64,000 nucleotides of DNA from Azoarcus olearius (lineage in GTDB: Bacteria > Pseudomonadota > Gammaproteobacteria > Burkholderiales > Rhodocyclaceae): contig NZ_CP016210.1 in assembly GCF_001682385.1 (NCBI RefSeq), positions 1,550,001 to 1,614,000 on the forward strand, given 5' to 3'. Made by a program: the position numbers and the translations under genes. A model generated the notes under the pieces. The model was not told where the DNA came from, did no database searches, and worked only from the letters and a program-made list of their open reading frames with translations. Positions 30,671-39,553 of this stretch are shown here, one piece after another (within the stretch, counting starts at the first letter, position 1; every line of letters begins with the position of its first letter).

Positions 30671-32359
30671 TTACAGCATGACCCGACGGAAGTCGGCCAG
30701 CAGTTGGGCGAGGTAAACGTTGAAGCGGGTGGCGAGCGCGCCGTCGATCACGCGGTGGTCGGCGGTCAGCGACATCGGCAGGGTGAGGCGCGGCACGAAC
30801 TGTTTGCCGTCCCACACCGGCTTCATCACCGACTTGTTCACACCGAGGATGGCCACTTCGGGCGCATTGACGATGGGCGCGAAGTAGGTGCCACCGATGC
30901 CGCCCAGCGACGAGATGGTGAAGCACGCGCCGGACATGTCGGCCGGACCGAGCTTGCCGTCGCGCGCCTTCTTGGCGAGCGCGCCGGTTTCCTCGGCGAT
31001 CTGGAACACGCTCTTCTTGTCCGCGTCTTTCACCACCGGCACGACCAGGCCGTTGGGGGTGTCGGCCGCGAAGGCGATGTTGAAGTACTTCTTGTAGACG
31101 AGGTTGTCACCGTCGAGCGAGGTGTTGAACTCCGGGAATTCCTGCAGCGCGCGCACCGAGGCCTTGATGATGAAGGCGAGCATGGTGAGCTTCTTGCCGG
31201 ACTTCTCGTATTCCTTGTTCATCTGGACGCGGAAGGCTTCCAGATCGGTGATGTCGGCATCCTCGTGATAGGTCACCGCCGGGATCATCACCCAGTTGCG
31301 GGCGAGGTTCTGGCCGGAGATCTTCTTGATGCGGGACAGCGGCTTCACCTCGACCTCGCCGAACTTGGCGAAATCGACCTTGGGCCACGGCAGCAGATCC
31401 AGACCGCCACCCAGGCTGGCGCCGGCAGCAGCGGCCGGGGTCTTGCCCGGGACGACGCCGGTGCTCATCGCGCCCTTGATGAAGGCGGCGACGTCTTCCT
31501 TGAGGACGCGGTTCTTCGGGCCGGTGGCCTTGACCTGGGCGAGATCGACGCCGAGTTCGCGGGCGAAGGCGCGCACCGACGGGCTGGCGTGTACCTTGCC
31601 GCCGAGGGTGACGGCGGAGGGCGCGGCTGGCGCGGCGGCAGTTTTTGCGCCTCCCCCTTCAAGGGGGAGGCTGGGAGGGGGGTGGGGTACGTTCGAGGCC
31701 GGCTTGACCCCATCCCCACCCCGACCCTCCCCTTGAAGGGGAGGGGGAGAGGCCGGCGCCGCAGCGGCAGCGCCGCTTTCCAGCTTCAGCAGCACGCTGC
31801 CCTGCGACACCTTGTCGCCGACCTTGACCAGCACTTCCTTGACCACGCCGGCGGCCGACGAAGGCACGTCCATGGTGGCCTTGTCCGATTCCAGCGTGGC
31901 GATGGCGTCATCGACCTTGATGGTGTCGCCCACCTTCACGAACAGCTCGATCACCGGCACGTCGGAGAAGTCGCCGATGTCGGGCACCACCACGTCGACC
32001 ACGCCGCCAGCCGCGGCCGGCGCTGCACCAGCCGGGGCCGGAGCAGGAGCGGGAGCAGCGGGTGCCGGAGCGGGCGCAGGGGCGGCTGCCGCGGCAGCAG
32101 GCGCAGCGGCAGCGGCGCCAGCGGCTTCGACCTTGATCAGCAGCGCACCTTCCGACACCTTGTCGCCGACCTTGACCAGCACTTCCTTGACCACGCCGGC
32201 GGCCGACGAGGGCACGTCCATGGTGGCCTTGTCGGACTCCAGGGTGGCGATCGCGTCATCGACGGCGATGGTGTCGCCGACCTTCACGAACAGTTCGATC
32301 ACCGGCACCGAATCGAAATCGCCGATGTCCGGAACCTTCACTTCAATGAGTTGGCTCAT
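30671..32359 (-). CDS. aceF: Dihydrolipoyllysine acetyltransferase (E2 of PDH)
   Basis: E2 is the core of the pyruvate dehydrogenase complex and transfers acetyl groups to CoA. The 562-residue protein has two lipoyl domains (Lys44 and Lys160, both in ESDKATMDVPS), an Ala/Pro-rich hinge (about 80-117), a second linker (about 197-252), a peripheral subunit-binding domain (about 256-296) and the catalytic domain ending with ADHRVIDG. The second linker includes residues about 204-240 encoded by the same palindromic repeat as in lpdA. The ATG at 32359 has GGGAGA upstream and lies 20 bases after aceE; longer open frames upstream overlap aceE and are not real. Confidence 0.95.
   Translation of the reverse strand: MSQLIEVKVPDIGDFDSVPVIELFVKVGDTIAVDDAIATLESDKATMDVPSSAAGVVKEVLVKVGDKVSEGALLIKVEAAGAAAAAPAAAAAAPAPAPAPAAPAPAPAPAGAAPAAAGGVVDVVVPDIGDFSDVPVIELFVKVGDTIKVDDAIATLESDKATMDVPSSAAGVVKEVLVKVGDKVSQGSVLLKLESGAAAAAPASPPPLQGEGRGGDGVKPASNVPHPPPSLPLEGGGAKTAAAPAAPSAVTLGGKVHASPSVRAFARELGVDLAQVKATGPKNRVLKEDVAAFIKGAMSTGVVPGKTPAAAAGASLGGGLDLLPWPKVDFAKFGEVEVKPLSRIKKISGQNLARNWVMIPAVTYHEDADITDLEAFRVQMNKEYEKSGKKLTMLAFIIKASVRALQEFPEFNTSLDGDNLVYKKYFNIAFAADTPNGLVVPVVKDADKKSVFQIAEETGALAKKARDGKLGPADMSGACFTISSLGGIGGTYFAPIVNAPEVAILGVNKSVMKPVWDGKQFVPRLTLPMSLTADHRVIDGALATRFNVYLAQLLADFRRVML
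31645..31754. repeat. Palindromic repeat inside aceF (copy 2)
   Basis: The second copy of the element found in lpdA, in the same orientation and the same reading frame, and also placed directly after a lipoyl domain. The perfect core palindrome CCCCCTTCAAGGGGG sits at the left side and CCCCTTGAAGGGG at the right. No third copy was noticed elsewhere in the window. Confidence 0.85.
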
Positions 32360-32379
32360 GTTCTTGTCTCCCTCGGCAC

Positions 32380-35061
32380 TCAGACGGACAGCGGGTTCGG
32401 CTTGTTCGGGTCGAGCTGGTACTTGACCAGCGCGGCCGCGACCTTGTCGCGTTCGATGGTGCCTTCGTCGGCGAGCGCCTTGAGCGCGGCCAGCGTCACC
32501 CAGTGGCGATCCACCTCGAAGAAGTGGCGCAGCTGCTCGCGGGTATCGGAGCGGCCGAAGCCGTCGGTGCCCAGCGTGACGTAGCGGCCCGGCACGAAGG
32601 GGCGGATCTGCTCGGCGAACAGGCGGATGTAGTCGGTGGCGGCGATCACCGGGCCCTGGGCGCCGGCGAGCTTCTGCGCCACGTGCGACTGCTTGGGCGC
32701 TTCCAGCGGATGCAGCATGTTCCAGCGCTCGGCGTCCTGGCCGTCGCGGGCCAGTTCGTTGAAGCTCGGGCAGCCCCAGATGTCGGCTTCCACGCCCCAG
32801 TCGTTCTTCAGCAGGTCGGCGGCGGCGATCACCTCGCGGAAGATCGTGCCGGAGCCCATCAGCTGCACGCGCGGGCCGGTCTTCTCGGCGCCCTTGCGGA
32901 AGGCGTACATGCCCTTGAGGATGTCCTGCTCGGCACCGGCCGGCATCTCGGGATGTTCGTAGTTCTCGTTCATCACCGTGATGTAGTAGTAGACGTCCTC
33001 CTGCTCGGCGAACATCCGGCGCATGCCGTCCTGCACCACCACCGCCACTTCGTACTGGAAGGTGGGGTCGTAGCTGACGCAGTTGGGGATCATGTTGGCC
33101 AGAAGCAGGCTGTGGCCGTCTTCGTGCTGCAGGCCTTCGCCGTTCAGCGTGGTGCGGCCGGCGGTGCCGCCGATCATGAAGCCGCGGGTGCGCTGGTCGG
33201 CCGCCGCCCAGCACAGGTCCATGGTGCGCTGCAGGCCGAACATCGAATAGAAGATGTAGAACGGCACCATCTGCACGTTGTGCACGCTGTAGGCCGTACC
33301 GGCAGCGATCCAGTCGGCCATCGCGCCGGCTTCGTTGATGCCTTCCTGCAGCACCTGGCCGGTCTTCGACTCCTTGTAGAACATCAGCTGGTCATGGTCT
33401 TCCGGCACGTAGTTCTGGCCTTGCTGGTTCCAGATGCCGTACTGGCGGAACATGCCTTCCATGCCGAAGGTGCGCGACTCGTCCGGCACGATCGGGACGA
33501 TGTGGCGGCCGATGCCCTTGTCCTTCAACAGGGTGTTCATGATGCGCACGATGGCCATCGTGGTGGACAGCTCGCGGCCTTCGCCGGAGGCCTTCAGCAG
33601 GGCCTCGAAGGCGGACAGCGGCGGCACCGGCAGCGGGTCCGCCGTGCGGCGGCGCTGCGGCAGGAAGCCGCCCAGCGCCATGCGGCGCTCCATCATGTAC
33701 TTGTATTCCGCGGAGTCTTCCGGGAACTTGAGGTAGGGCAGCTTCTCGAGCTGGTCGTCCGGCACCGGCAGGCCGAAGCGGTCGCGGAAGCGGCGGATGG
33801 CGTCGAGGTCGAGCTTTTTCTGCTGGTGCGAGATGTTCATCGCCTCACCGGCGCCGCCCATGCCGAAGCCCTTGATGGTCTTGGCGAGGATCAGCGTGGG
33901 CTGGCCCTTGTGCTCGCTGGCGGCCTTGTAGGCGGCGAAGATCTTGAACAGGTCGTGGCCGCCGCGGTTCAGTTGCCAGATCTCGTCGTCGGTCCAGTCG
34001 GCGACCAGTTCCTTGAGTTCCGGGGTGTTGAAGAAGTGCTCGCGGACGTAGGCGCCGTTCTTGGCCTTGAAGGTCTGATACTCGCCGTCCACGCATTCCA
34101 TCATGCGCTTCTTGAGGATGCCCTTCTTGTCGCGCTGGAGCAGGGCGTCCCAGTGGGTGCCCCAGATGACCTTGATGACGTTCCAGCCGGCGCCGCGGAA
34201 TTCGGCTTCCAGCTCCTGGATGATCTTGCCGTTGCCGCGCACCGGGCCGTCCAGACGCTGCAGGTTGCAGTTGATGACGAAGACCAGGTTGTCGAGCTTT
34301 TCACGCGCGGCCATGCCGATCGCGCCCAGCGATTCGACCTCGTCGGTCTCGCCGTCGCCGAGGAAGGCCCAGACCTTGCGCTGGTCGGCCTTGGCGGCGT
34401 CGATCAGGCCGCGGCTGGCGAGGTACTTGGTGAAGCGGGCGGTGTAGATCGCCTGCAGCGGGCCGAGGCCCATCGACACCGTGGGGAACTGCCAGAAGTC
34501 CGGCATCAGCCAGGGATGCGGGTAGGACGAGATGCCCTTGCCGCCGACTTCCTGGCGGAAGTTGTCCATCTGCTCTTCGGACAGGCGGCCGAGCATGAAG
34601 GCGCGCGCATAGACGCCCGGGACCGAGTGGCCCTGGAAGTAGATCATGTCGCCGTCGTGGTCGGCGGAGGGCGCGTGCCAGAAGTGGGAGAAGCCGACGT
34701 CGTAGAGCGCGGCGGCGGACGCGAACGAGGCGATGTGGCCGCCGACGTTGGTGTGCTTGTTGGCGCGCACCACCATCGCCATGGCGTTCCAGCGGATGTA
34801 GGAGTGCAGCTTGATTTCCATGTCCGGGTCGCCGGGGTAGCGCGGCTGGGCGTCGGCCGGAATGGTGTTGATGTACTGGGTGGTGGCGGAGTAGGGGATA
34901 TCGACGCCGTCCTCACGGGCCGATTCGATCAGCTTCTCGATGAGGAAGTGGGCCCGTTCGGAGCCTTCGTTTTCGATGACGCCGGCGAGTGCCTGCAGCC
35001 ATTCCTGCGTTTCCTGCGCATCCGGGTCGGTTTGCAGGAAGGCGTTGGGTGTTCCGGTCAT
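32380..35061 (-). CDS. aceE: Pyruvate dehydrogenase E1 component (homodimeric)
   Basis: AceE is the thiamine-diphosphate enzyme that decarboxylates pyruvate and acetylates the lipoyl arm of E2. The 893-residue length and the sequence (YINTIPADAQPRYPGDPDME, GDGETDEVESLGAIGMA for ThDP/Mg binding, FYIFYSMFGLQRTMDL) fit the single-chain E1 of gammaproteobacteria and betaproteobacteria. The ATG at 35061 has GAGGAGAC about 6 bases upstream; the frame stays open to 35160. It heads the aceE-aceF-lpdA operon, with spacings of 20 and 10 bases. Confidence 0.96.
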   Translation of the reverse strand: MTGTPNAFLQTDPDAQETQEWLQALAGVIENEGSERAHFLIEKLIESAREDGVDIPYSATTQYINTIPADAQPRYPGDPDMEIKLHSYIRWNAMAMVVRANKHTNVGGHIASFASAAALYDVGFSHFWHAPSADHDGDMIYFQGHSVPGVYARAFMLGRLSEEQMDNFRQEVGGKGISSYPHPWLMPDFWQFPTVSMGLGPLQAIYTARFTKYLASRGLIDAAKADQRKVWAFLGDGETDEVESLGAIGMAAREKLDNLVFVINCNLQRLDGPVRGNGKIIQELEAEFRGAGWNVIKVIWGTHWDALLQRDKKGILKKRMMECVDGEYQTFKAKNGAYVREHFFNTPELKELVADWTDDEIWQLNRGGHDLFKIFAAYKAASEHKGQPTLILAKTIKGFGMGGAGEAMNISHQQKKLDLDAIRRFRDRFGLPVPDDQLEKLPYLKFPEDSAEYKYMMERRMALGGFLPQRRRTADPLPVPPLSAFEALLKASGEGRELSTTMAIVRIMNTLLKDKGIGRHIVPIVPDESRTFGMEGMFRQYGIWNQQGQNYVPEDHDQLMFYKESKTGQVLQEGINEAGAMADWIAAGTAYSVHNVQMVPFYIFYSMFGLQRTMDLCWAAADQRTRGFMIGGTAGRTTLNGEGLQHEDGHSLLLANMIPNCVSYDPTFQYEVAVVVQDGMRRMFAEQEDVYYYITVMNENYEHPEMPAGAEQDILKGMYAFRKGAEKTGPRVQLMGSGTIFREVIAAADLLKNDWGVEADIWGCPSFNELARDGQDAERWNMLHPLEAPKQSHVAQKLAGAQGPVIAATDYIRLFAEQIRPFVPGRYVTLGTDGFGRSDTREQLRHFFEVDRHWVTLAALKALADEGTIERDKVAAALVKYQLDPNKPNPLSV

Positions 35062-35168
35062 GGTTTGTCTCCTCATGACGTGCGGTTGGTGGATCCCGCC
35101 CGGTATGGCGGGAGGTTTCTCGGGAACGCGCGTGACCGATCCGCGGTATCGGCCGGTCATCTTTTCAA

Positions 35169-35197
35169 ACTATAAAACGAAGTTTTGCGATGTGCAA
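35169..35197 (-). promoter_or_regulatory. Sigma-70 promoter of the aceE operon
   Basis: On the minus strand a -35 TTGCAC and a -10 TATAGT are separated by exactly 17 bp, about 108 bases before the aceE ATG. The spacer contains the short dyad AAAAC-GAA-GTTTT (35174-35186), which could be a repressor site; it is not a recognisable PdhR box. Confidence 0.75.
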
Positions 35198-35332
35198 CGA
35201 ACGGAGGCGCTCTTTCCGCAGCACGAAAGTCGGCCGAAGGCGGGTAGCGCGCAGGTGAGTGAATGACGTAGGCATGGTGCAGGGCACAACGCCGCGGTTG
35301 CCGCGAAGCCGCAGCAAGGGGGAAAGGCAAGG

Positions 35333-35383
35333 GAAAAAAATCGGCCGGGGGTGAGGGAGGGAGGGAGAGGTCCCCCGGCCGAT
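35333..35383 (-). terminator. Rho-independent terminator after the binding-protein gene
   Basis: A perfect long stem (ATCGGCCGGGGG with CCCCCGGCCGAT, 35340-35383) and a loop of about 20 purine-rich bases are followed on the minus strand by a run of seven T. It lies 85 bases past the stop of the binding-protein gene. Confidence 0.88.
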
Positions 35384-35467
35384 CAGGAAAAAGCGGGCTG
35401 TCCGGGCGTTGCGGAAACAGGAGCCGACCCGGTCCCCACGAGCAGGTGGGGCGCGGGCCGGGCGCGG

Positions 35468-36673
35468 TCATGGCCGCGCCGCCCTGCGGCGGTCCTCGTC
35501 GTAGGCGAATACCACCTGACCGTTGCGCACCTCGCCCATGAACAGCTGTTGCGGTGCGGTAAACGTTTCGTGGGAGTCGCGCGAGAAAGGACGATCATAG
35601 GTCATGATCACGCCCTCGACCGGGTTGCGCAGATTCTCCAGCGCGTCCCGGATTCTGTCTCCGTCTGTCGTTCCTGCCTGGCGGATCGCTGCCGCCAGCA
35701 ACAGCATCGCATCATACCCCTGAGCGGCCGCCGGCGGCACCGGAATTCGCTCGGTGCCGGTCATGCGTCGCCAGTTGTCGAGGAAGGCCCGCTGGCGTGG
35801 ACTGGTGGCCTCCTGGATGAAGGTCTGCGGCATCCGCGCGCCTTCGGCGTTGGGGCCGGCGTTGTCGATGAAGTTCGACATCGCCAGCGTCCAGCTGCCG
35901 ATGATCGGCACCGACCACCCCATCCGCGCCATGCCATTGGCGATCTGGGCGAGTTCCGGGCCGATGCCATAGGTGAGGATGGCCTGCGCGCCGGCATTGC
36001 GCGCGCGCGCGAGCTGCTCGGTCATGTCGATCTGGCGGAGCTGGAAGCGTTCGACCGCCACCGGGCGCAGGCCGCGGCGTTCCAGCGCGTTCTGCAGGTC
36101 GAGCCGGCCGAGCAGGCCATAGTTGGTCGCGTCGTGGAAGATTGCCAGGCGGTTGAAGCGGCGGCGCACGACAGCGTCCTCGACGATCATCGCCGCCTGG
36201 AGGCTGTCGCTGGCCGAAACGCGGAAGATGAAGTTGTCCGAGTGTTCAGGCGGCAGGAACTGGCGCGTAACGATGGAGCCGGTGGCCACCGCCGTGATCA
36301 TCGGCACCCGCGCTTCCTGGTAGTGGTGCTGGCTGGCGAGCGCGACGCCGGTGTTGACGATGCCGAGTACGGCGACCACGTGTTCGCGCTGGAGCAGTTC
36401 CACCGCGATCAGGGTGCCGCGCTCGTTGCGCGCCTCGTCGTCGCGCTCGACGAGTTCGAGCGGCCGTCCCAGTACGCCGCCATGGGCGTTGATTTCGGCC
36501 GCGGCGATACGCGCGCCCTCCCGCATCGAAATGCCCATCGGGCTCGATCCGCCGGTAAACGGCCCCGAGAGGCCGATCCGGATCGAGTCGGGGCGGGTGG
36601 CGCCGGCGGCATGGGCGAACAGGGCAAGAGCGAGCGCGGCGAGGACGTGGCGCAGGACGCGGGCGGGGAACAT
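35468..36673 (-). CDS. Periplasmic branched-chain-amino-acid-type binding protein
   Basis: The 401-residue protein has a signal peptide (HVLAALALALFAHAAGA) and the two-lobed fold of LivK-like ABC-transporter binding proteins (IRIGLSGPFTGGSSPMGISM, AAAEINAHGGVLGRPLELV, GYDAMLLLAAAIRQAG). No permease or ATPase gene is near, so it is an orphan. It is transcribed divergently from a histidine kinase with a large periplasmic domain, which raises the possibility that it feeds a ligand signal to the kinase. The ATG at 36673 gives the natural signal peptide. The ligand cannot be predicted; relatives bind amino acids, amides or aromatic acids. Confidence 0.88.
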   Translation of the reverse strand: MFPARVLRHVLAALALALFAHAAGATRPDSIRIGLSGPFTGGSSPMGISMREGARIAAAEINAHGGVLGRPLELVERDDEARNERGTLIAVELLQREHVVAVLGIVNTGVALASQHHYQEARVPMITAVATGSIVTRQFLPPEHSDNFIFRVSASDSLQAAMIVEDAVVRRRFNRLAIFHDATNYGLLGRLDLQNALERRGLRPVAVERFQLRQIDMTEQLARARNAGAQAILTYGIGPELAQIANGMARMGWSVPIIGSWTLAMSNFIDNAGPNAEGARMPQTFIQEATSPRQRAFLDNWRRMTGTERIPVPPAAAQGYDAMLLLAAAIRQAGTTDGDRIRDALENLRNPVEGVIMTYDRPFSRDSHETFTAPQQLFMGEVRNGQVVFAYDEDRRRAARP

Positions 36674-36838
36674 GGCGTAATACTCTAGGGGGTGGTCCGG
36701 GCTGGCCTGAATTGGCGAAAACCCCAAGCATGACAGGGCTGCTAGGGTTATACCGAATGTCTGGGCCGGCCGCGCGCCGCAACAATGACACAATGCGGTT
36801 TTCCTCCTTCGCCGCCGCCGCCGCCCTATCCCTCGTCC

Positions 36839-39553
36839 ATGCCCCATTCCGAGAAATCCACTGCGCTGCAGGCGCCCCTTCGCTGGTACTGGACGGCGCC
36901 GTATGCGGCGGTGGTGGTGTTCGCATTGTCGATGCTCGCGCTGGTGTGGCTGCTGCAGACCCGCGAAGAAGAGAGCCAGCGCAGCGCTGTTGCGCGCGAC
37001 GTGCAGTGGGCGGAGCAGACGATGCGGCTGCACATGCAGGGCACGGAGGAGTTCCTTGCCCAGCTCGCGCGCGATCTGGCCAACGAGACGCTGGACCCCG
37101 ATGCCTTTCAGGTTCGCGCCAACCAGCACATCGCCAACAGTGGCGAACTGGTCAATATCACCTGGGTGGGCGCGGACGAGATCGTGCGCTGGTCCGCTCC
37201 GTTCGATACCACCGACTGGCTGGCCGGGGATGCGTTGACGCCGCCCCAGGCACTTGCCTTCAACCGTGCGCGCGACTTCGGGCGCGCGGTCTATGGCGAG
37301 GCTTATCGCAATCCGCGCGGCGGGATGGTGCTGGAGGTGTATGTGCCGGTGCGTCACGGTCGCGGCTTCCGTGGTGCCGTGGTGGGCGTCTATTCCATCG
37401 AAGGCATGGTGCGTTATCTGGTGCCCGGCTGGTTCGCCGAGAAGTACCGGCTTGCGCTGGAGAACGGCCGCGGCGACACGCTGGCGGTGAATTCCGCGGT
37501 GCGCGACACCGACGAGACGCTGTCTTTCCAGATTCCGCTCGACCCGCCCGGCAACGGCCTCACGCTGCGGGCGACGGCCTTCAAGGCCCACGGCGCGGTG
37601 CCCCAGGCCTTGCCCGCGGTGCTGATCGTGGGCTTGTCGGTCATCGTGCTCTGGAGCCTGTGGATGCTGCGCGGCCATGTGCTGCGGCGCGTGCAGGTGG
37701 AAAAGGAGCGCGACCGGCTGTTCAATCTGTCGCTCGACATGCTGTGCGTGGTGGGTTTCGACGGCGCGTTCCGCCGCTGCAACCCGGCCTTCGAGCACAT
37801 CCTCGGCTATGCCCCGGAGACCTTGCCCGGCCTGCCTCTGCTGGAGATAGTGCACCGTGACGACATCGCCTCGACGCTGGAGCAGATGCGCCGGCTGGCG
37901 GGCGGCGAGCCGGTCAAGTTCGAAAACCGCTGCCGCTGCGCCGATGGTAACTACAAGTGGTTGATGTGGAGCATCAACCCGGTGCGCGAGGAAAAGCTGG
38001 TGTACGCGGTGGCGCACGACATCACCGGGCGCAAGGCCGCGGAAGAAGCGCTGCGGGCCGAATCCGCCTTCCGCAAGGCGATGGAGGAGTCGGTGCTCAC
38101 CGGCCTGCGCGCCATCGACCTCAGCGGCCGCATCATCTATGTGAACTCCGCGTTCTGCCGCATGGTGGGTTTCAGCGAGAAGGAACTGGTGGGCGCCAGC
38201 GAGCCTTTCCCGTACTGGCCGTCGGAGGACCTGGAGTTCTGCCGGCGCAACCTGGAGCTGACGCTGGCCGGGCGGGCGCCGCCCAGCGGCTTCGAGATGC
38301 GCATCCGGCGCAAGAATGGCGAACGCCTGGACGCGCGCTTCTACCTTTCTCCGCTGATCGATCTCGAAGGTCGCCAGACCGGCTGGATGGCTTCAGTCAC
38401 CGACATCACCGAGCCGAAGCGGGTGCGCGCCGCCCTGGAGGCGACGCACGAGCGCTTCGAAGCCGTTCTGGACGGGCTGGACGCGGCGGTCTTCGTCGCC
38501 GACGCACGCACCGACGAAATCCTCTTCGCCAACCGCGCATTCAAGACCATCCACGGTTTCGACACCGTCGGCCGCACCGTGCGCGGCGTTGCCGTGCCGC
38601 AGCCCGAGCGCGGCGACTACCGGGTCGATCCGCGCGGGCTGACGGTGGGCGATCTTCCGCGCGAACTCTTCGATGGCGAACTCCAGCACCCCTTGTCAGG
38701 ACGCTGGTACCACGTCCGCGAACACGCCACGCGCTGGGTGGATGGCCGCGTCGTGCGGATGGGCATCGCCACCGACATCACCGACCGCAAGCAGACCGCC
38801 GAGGTTTCGCGCCAGCAGGAAGAACGGCTGCAGCGCACCGCGCGCCTGATCACCATGGGCGAGATGGCCTCGACGCTCGCCCACGAACTCAATCAGCCGC
38901 TGTCGGCCATCGCCAACTACTGCGCCGGCTGCGTCACCCGCATGCAGGGTGACAACTGGAAGCAGGAGGACATTCTGGGTGCGATGCAGAAGGCGAGCTT
39001 TCAGGCCGAGCGCGCCGGCAAGATCATTCGCCGCATCCGCGAGTTCGTGAAGAAGAGCGAACCCCGCCGCAGCGCGGTGCAGATCGGCGAGGTGCTGGAC
39101 GACGCCCTGGGTTTTGCGGACATCGATGCACGTCGGGTCGGTATCCGCATTGTCGCTGCGGTGGATCCCGATCTGCCCGCGGTGTATGCCGACCGGATCA
39201 TGATCGAGCAGGTGGTGCTCAATCTGGTCCGCAACGGCCTCGATGCGATGGCCGACACCTTGCCGGAGGAGCGCGAACTGGTCGTGCGTGCGCGCGCCTT
39301 CGGTCCGCACGCGGTAGAGGTGGCGGTGATCGACCGCGGCCATGGCATCGGCGAAGAAGACCGGCAGCGGCTGTTCACTCCGTTCTACACGACCAAGGCG
39401 GAGGGCATGGGCATGGGGCTCAACATCTGCCGGTCGATCATCGAGTTCCACGATGGTCGTCTGGTTGTCGACGGCAACCCCGAAGGCGGTACCATATTTT
39501 CCTTCACCCTGCCCACGGAGGCCGCCAGTGAGCGTATTGCCCGTCGCGCCTGA
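36839..39553 (+). CDS. Membrane sensor histidine kinase with PAS repeats
   Basis: The 904-residue kinase has an N-terminal helix (about residues 20-40), a periplasmic domain of about 230 residues, a second helix (about 260-280), three PAS domains (first near DMLCVVGFDGAFRRCNPAF) and a HisKA/HATPase core. The phospho-acceptor is His682 (LAHELNQPLSAIAN), with the N box NLVRNGLDAM and G boxes DRGHGIG and GMGMGLNICRS, all intact. It resembles FixL/DctB-type kinases. The ATG at 36839 lacks a good Shine-Dalgarno; an ATG at 36785 is possible. The response-regulator gene overlaps its 3' end by 26 bases. Confidence 0.9.
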   Translation: MPHSEKSTALQAPLRWYWTAPYAAVVVFALSMLALVWLLQTREEESQRSAVARDVQWAEQTMRLHMQGTEEFLAQLARDLANETLDPDAFQVRANQHIANSGELVNITWVGADEIVRWSAPFDTTDWLAGDALTPPQALAFNRARDFGRAVYGEAYRNPRGGMVLEVYVPVRHGRGFRGAVVGVYSIEGMVRYLVPGWFAEKYRLALENGRGDTLAVNSAVRDTDETLSFQIPLDPPGNGLTLRATAFKAHGAVPQALPAVLIVGLSVIVLWSLWMLRGHVLRRVQVEKERDRLFNLSLDMLCVVGFDGAFRRCNPAFEHILGYAPETLPGLPLLEIVHRDDIASTLEQMRRLAGGEPVKFENRCRCADGNYKWLMWSINPVREEKLVYAVAHDITGRKAAEEALRAESAFRKAMEESVLTGLRAIDLSGRIIYVNSAFCRMVGFSEKELVGASEPFPYWPSEDLEFCRRNLELTLAGRAPPSGFEMRIRRKNGERLDARFYLSPLIDLEGRQTGWMASVTDITEPKRVRAALEATHERFEAVLDGLDAAVFVADARTDEILFANRAFKTIHGFDTVGRTVRGVAVPQPERGDYRVDPRGLTVGDLPRELFDGELQHPLSGRWYHVREHATRWVDGRVVRMGIATDITDRKQTAEVSRQQEERLQRTARLITMGEMASTLAHELNQPLSAIANYCAGCVTRMQGDNWKQEDILGAMQKASFQAERAGKIIRRIREFVKKSEPRRSAVQIGEVLDDALGFADIDARRVGIRIVAAVDPDLPAVYADRIMIEQVVLNLVRNGLDAMADTLPEERELVVRARAFGPHAVEVAVIDRGHGIGEEDRQRLFTPFYTTKAEGMGMGLNICRSIIEFHDGRLVVDGNPEGGTIFSFTLPTEAASERIARRA

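Larger units (their letters stand above)
35062..35467. other. 406-base intergenic region
   Basis: This gap lies between the start of aceE and the end of the binding-protein gene, both on the minus strand. It contains the aceE promoter (35169-35197) and a strong terminator for the binding-protein gene (35333-35383). The remainder, about 35200-35330, is GC-rich with no convincing reading frame, RNA or repeat. Confidence 0.7.

Noticed and set aside
32503-35175. Open frame of about 890 codons on the plus strand opposite aceE
   Set aside because: It is a shadow of aceE in a GC-rich genome, with no ribosome binding site and no recognisable domain.
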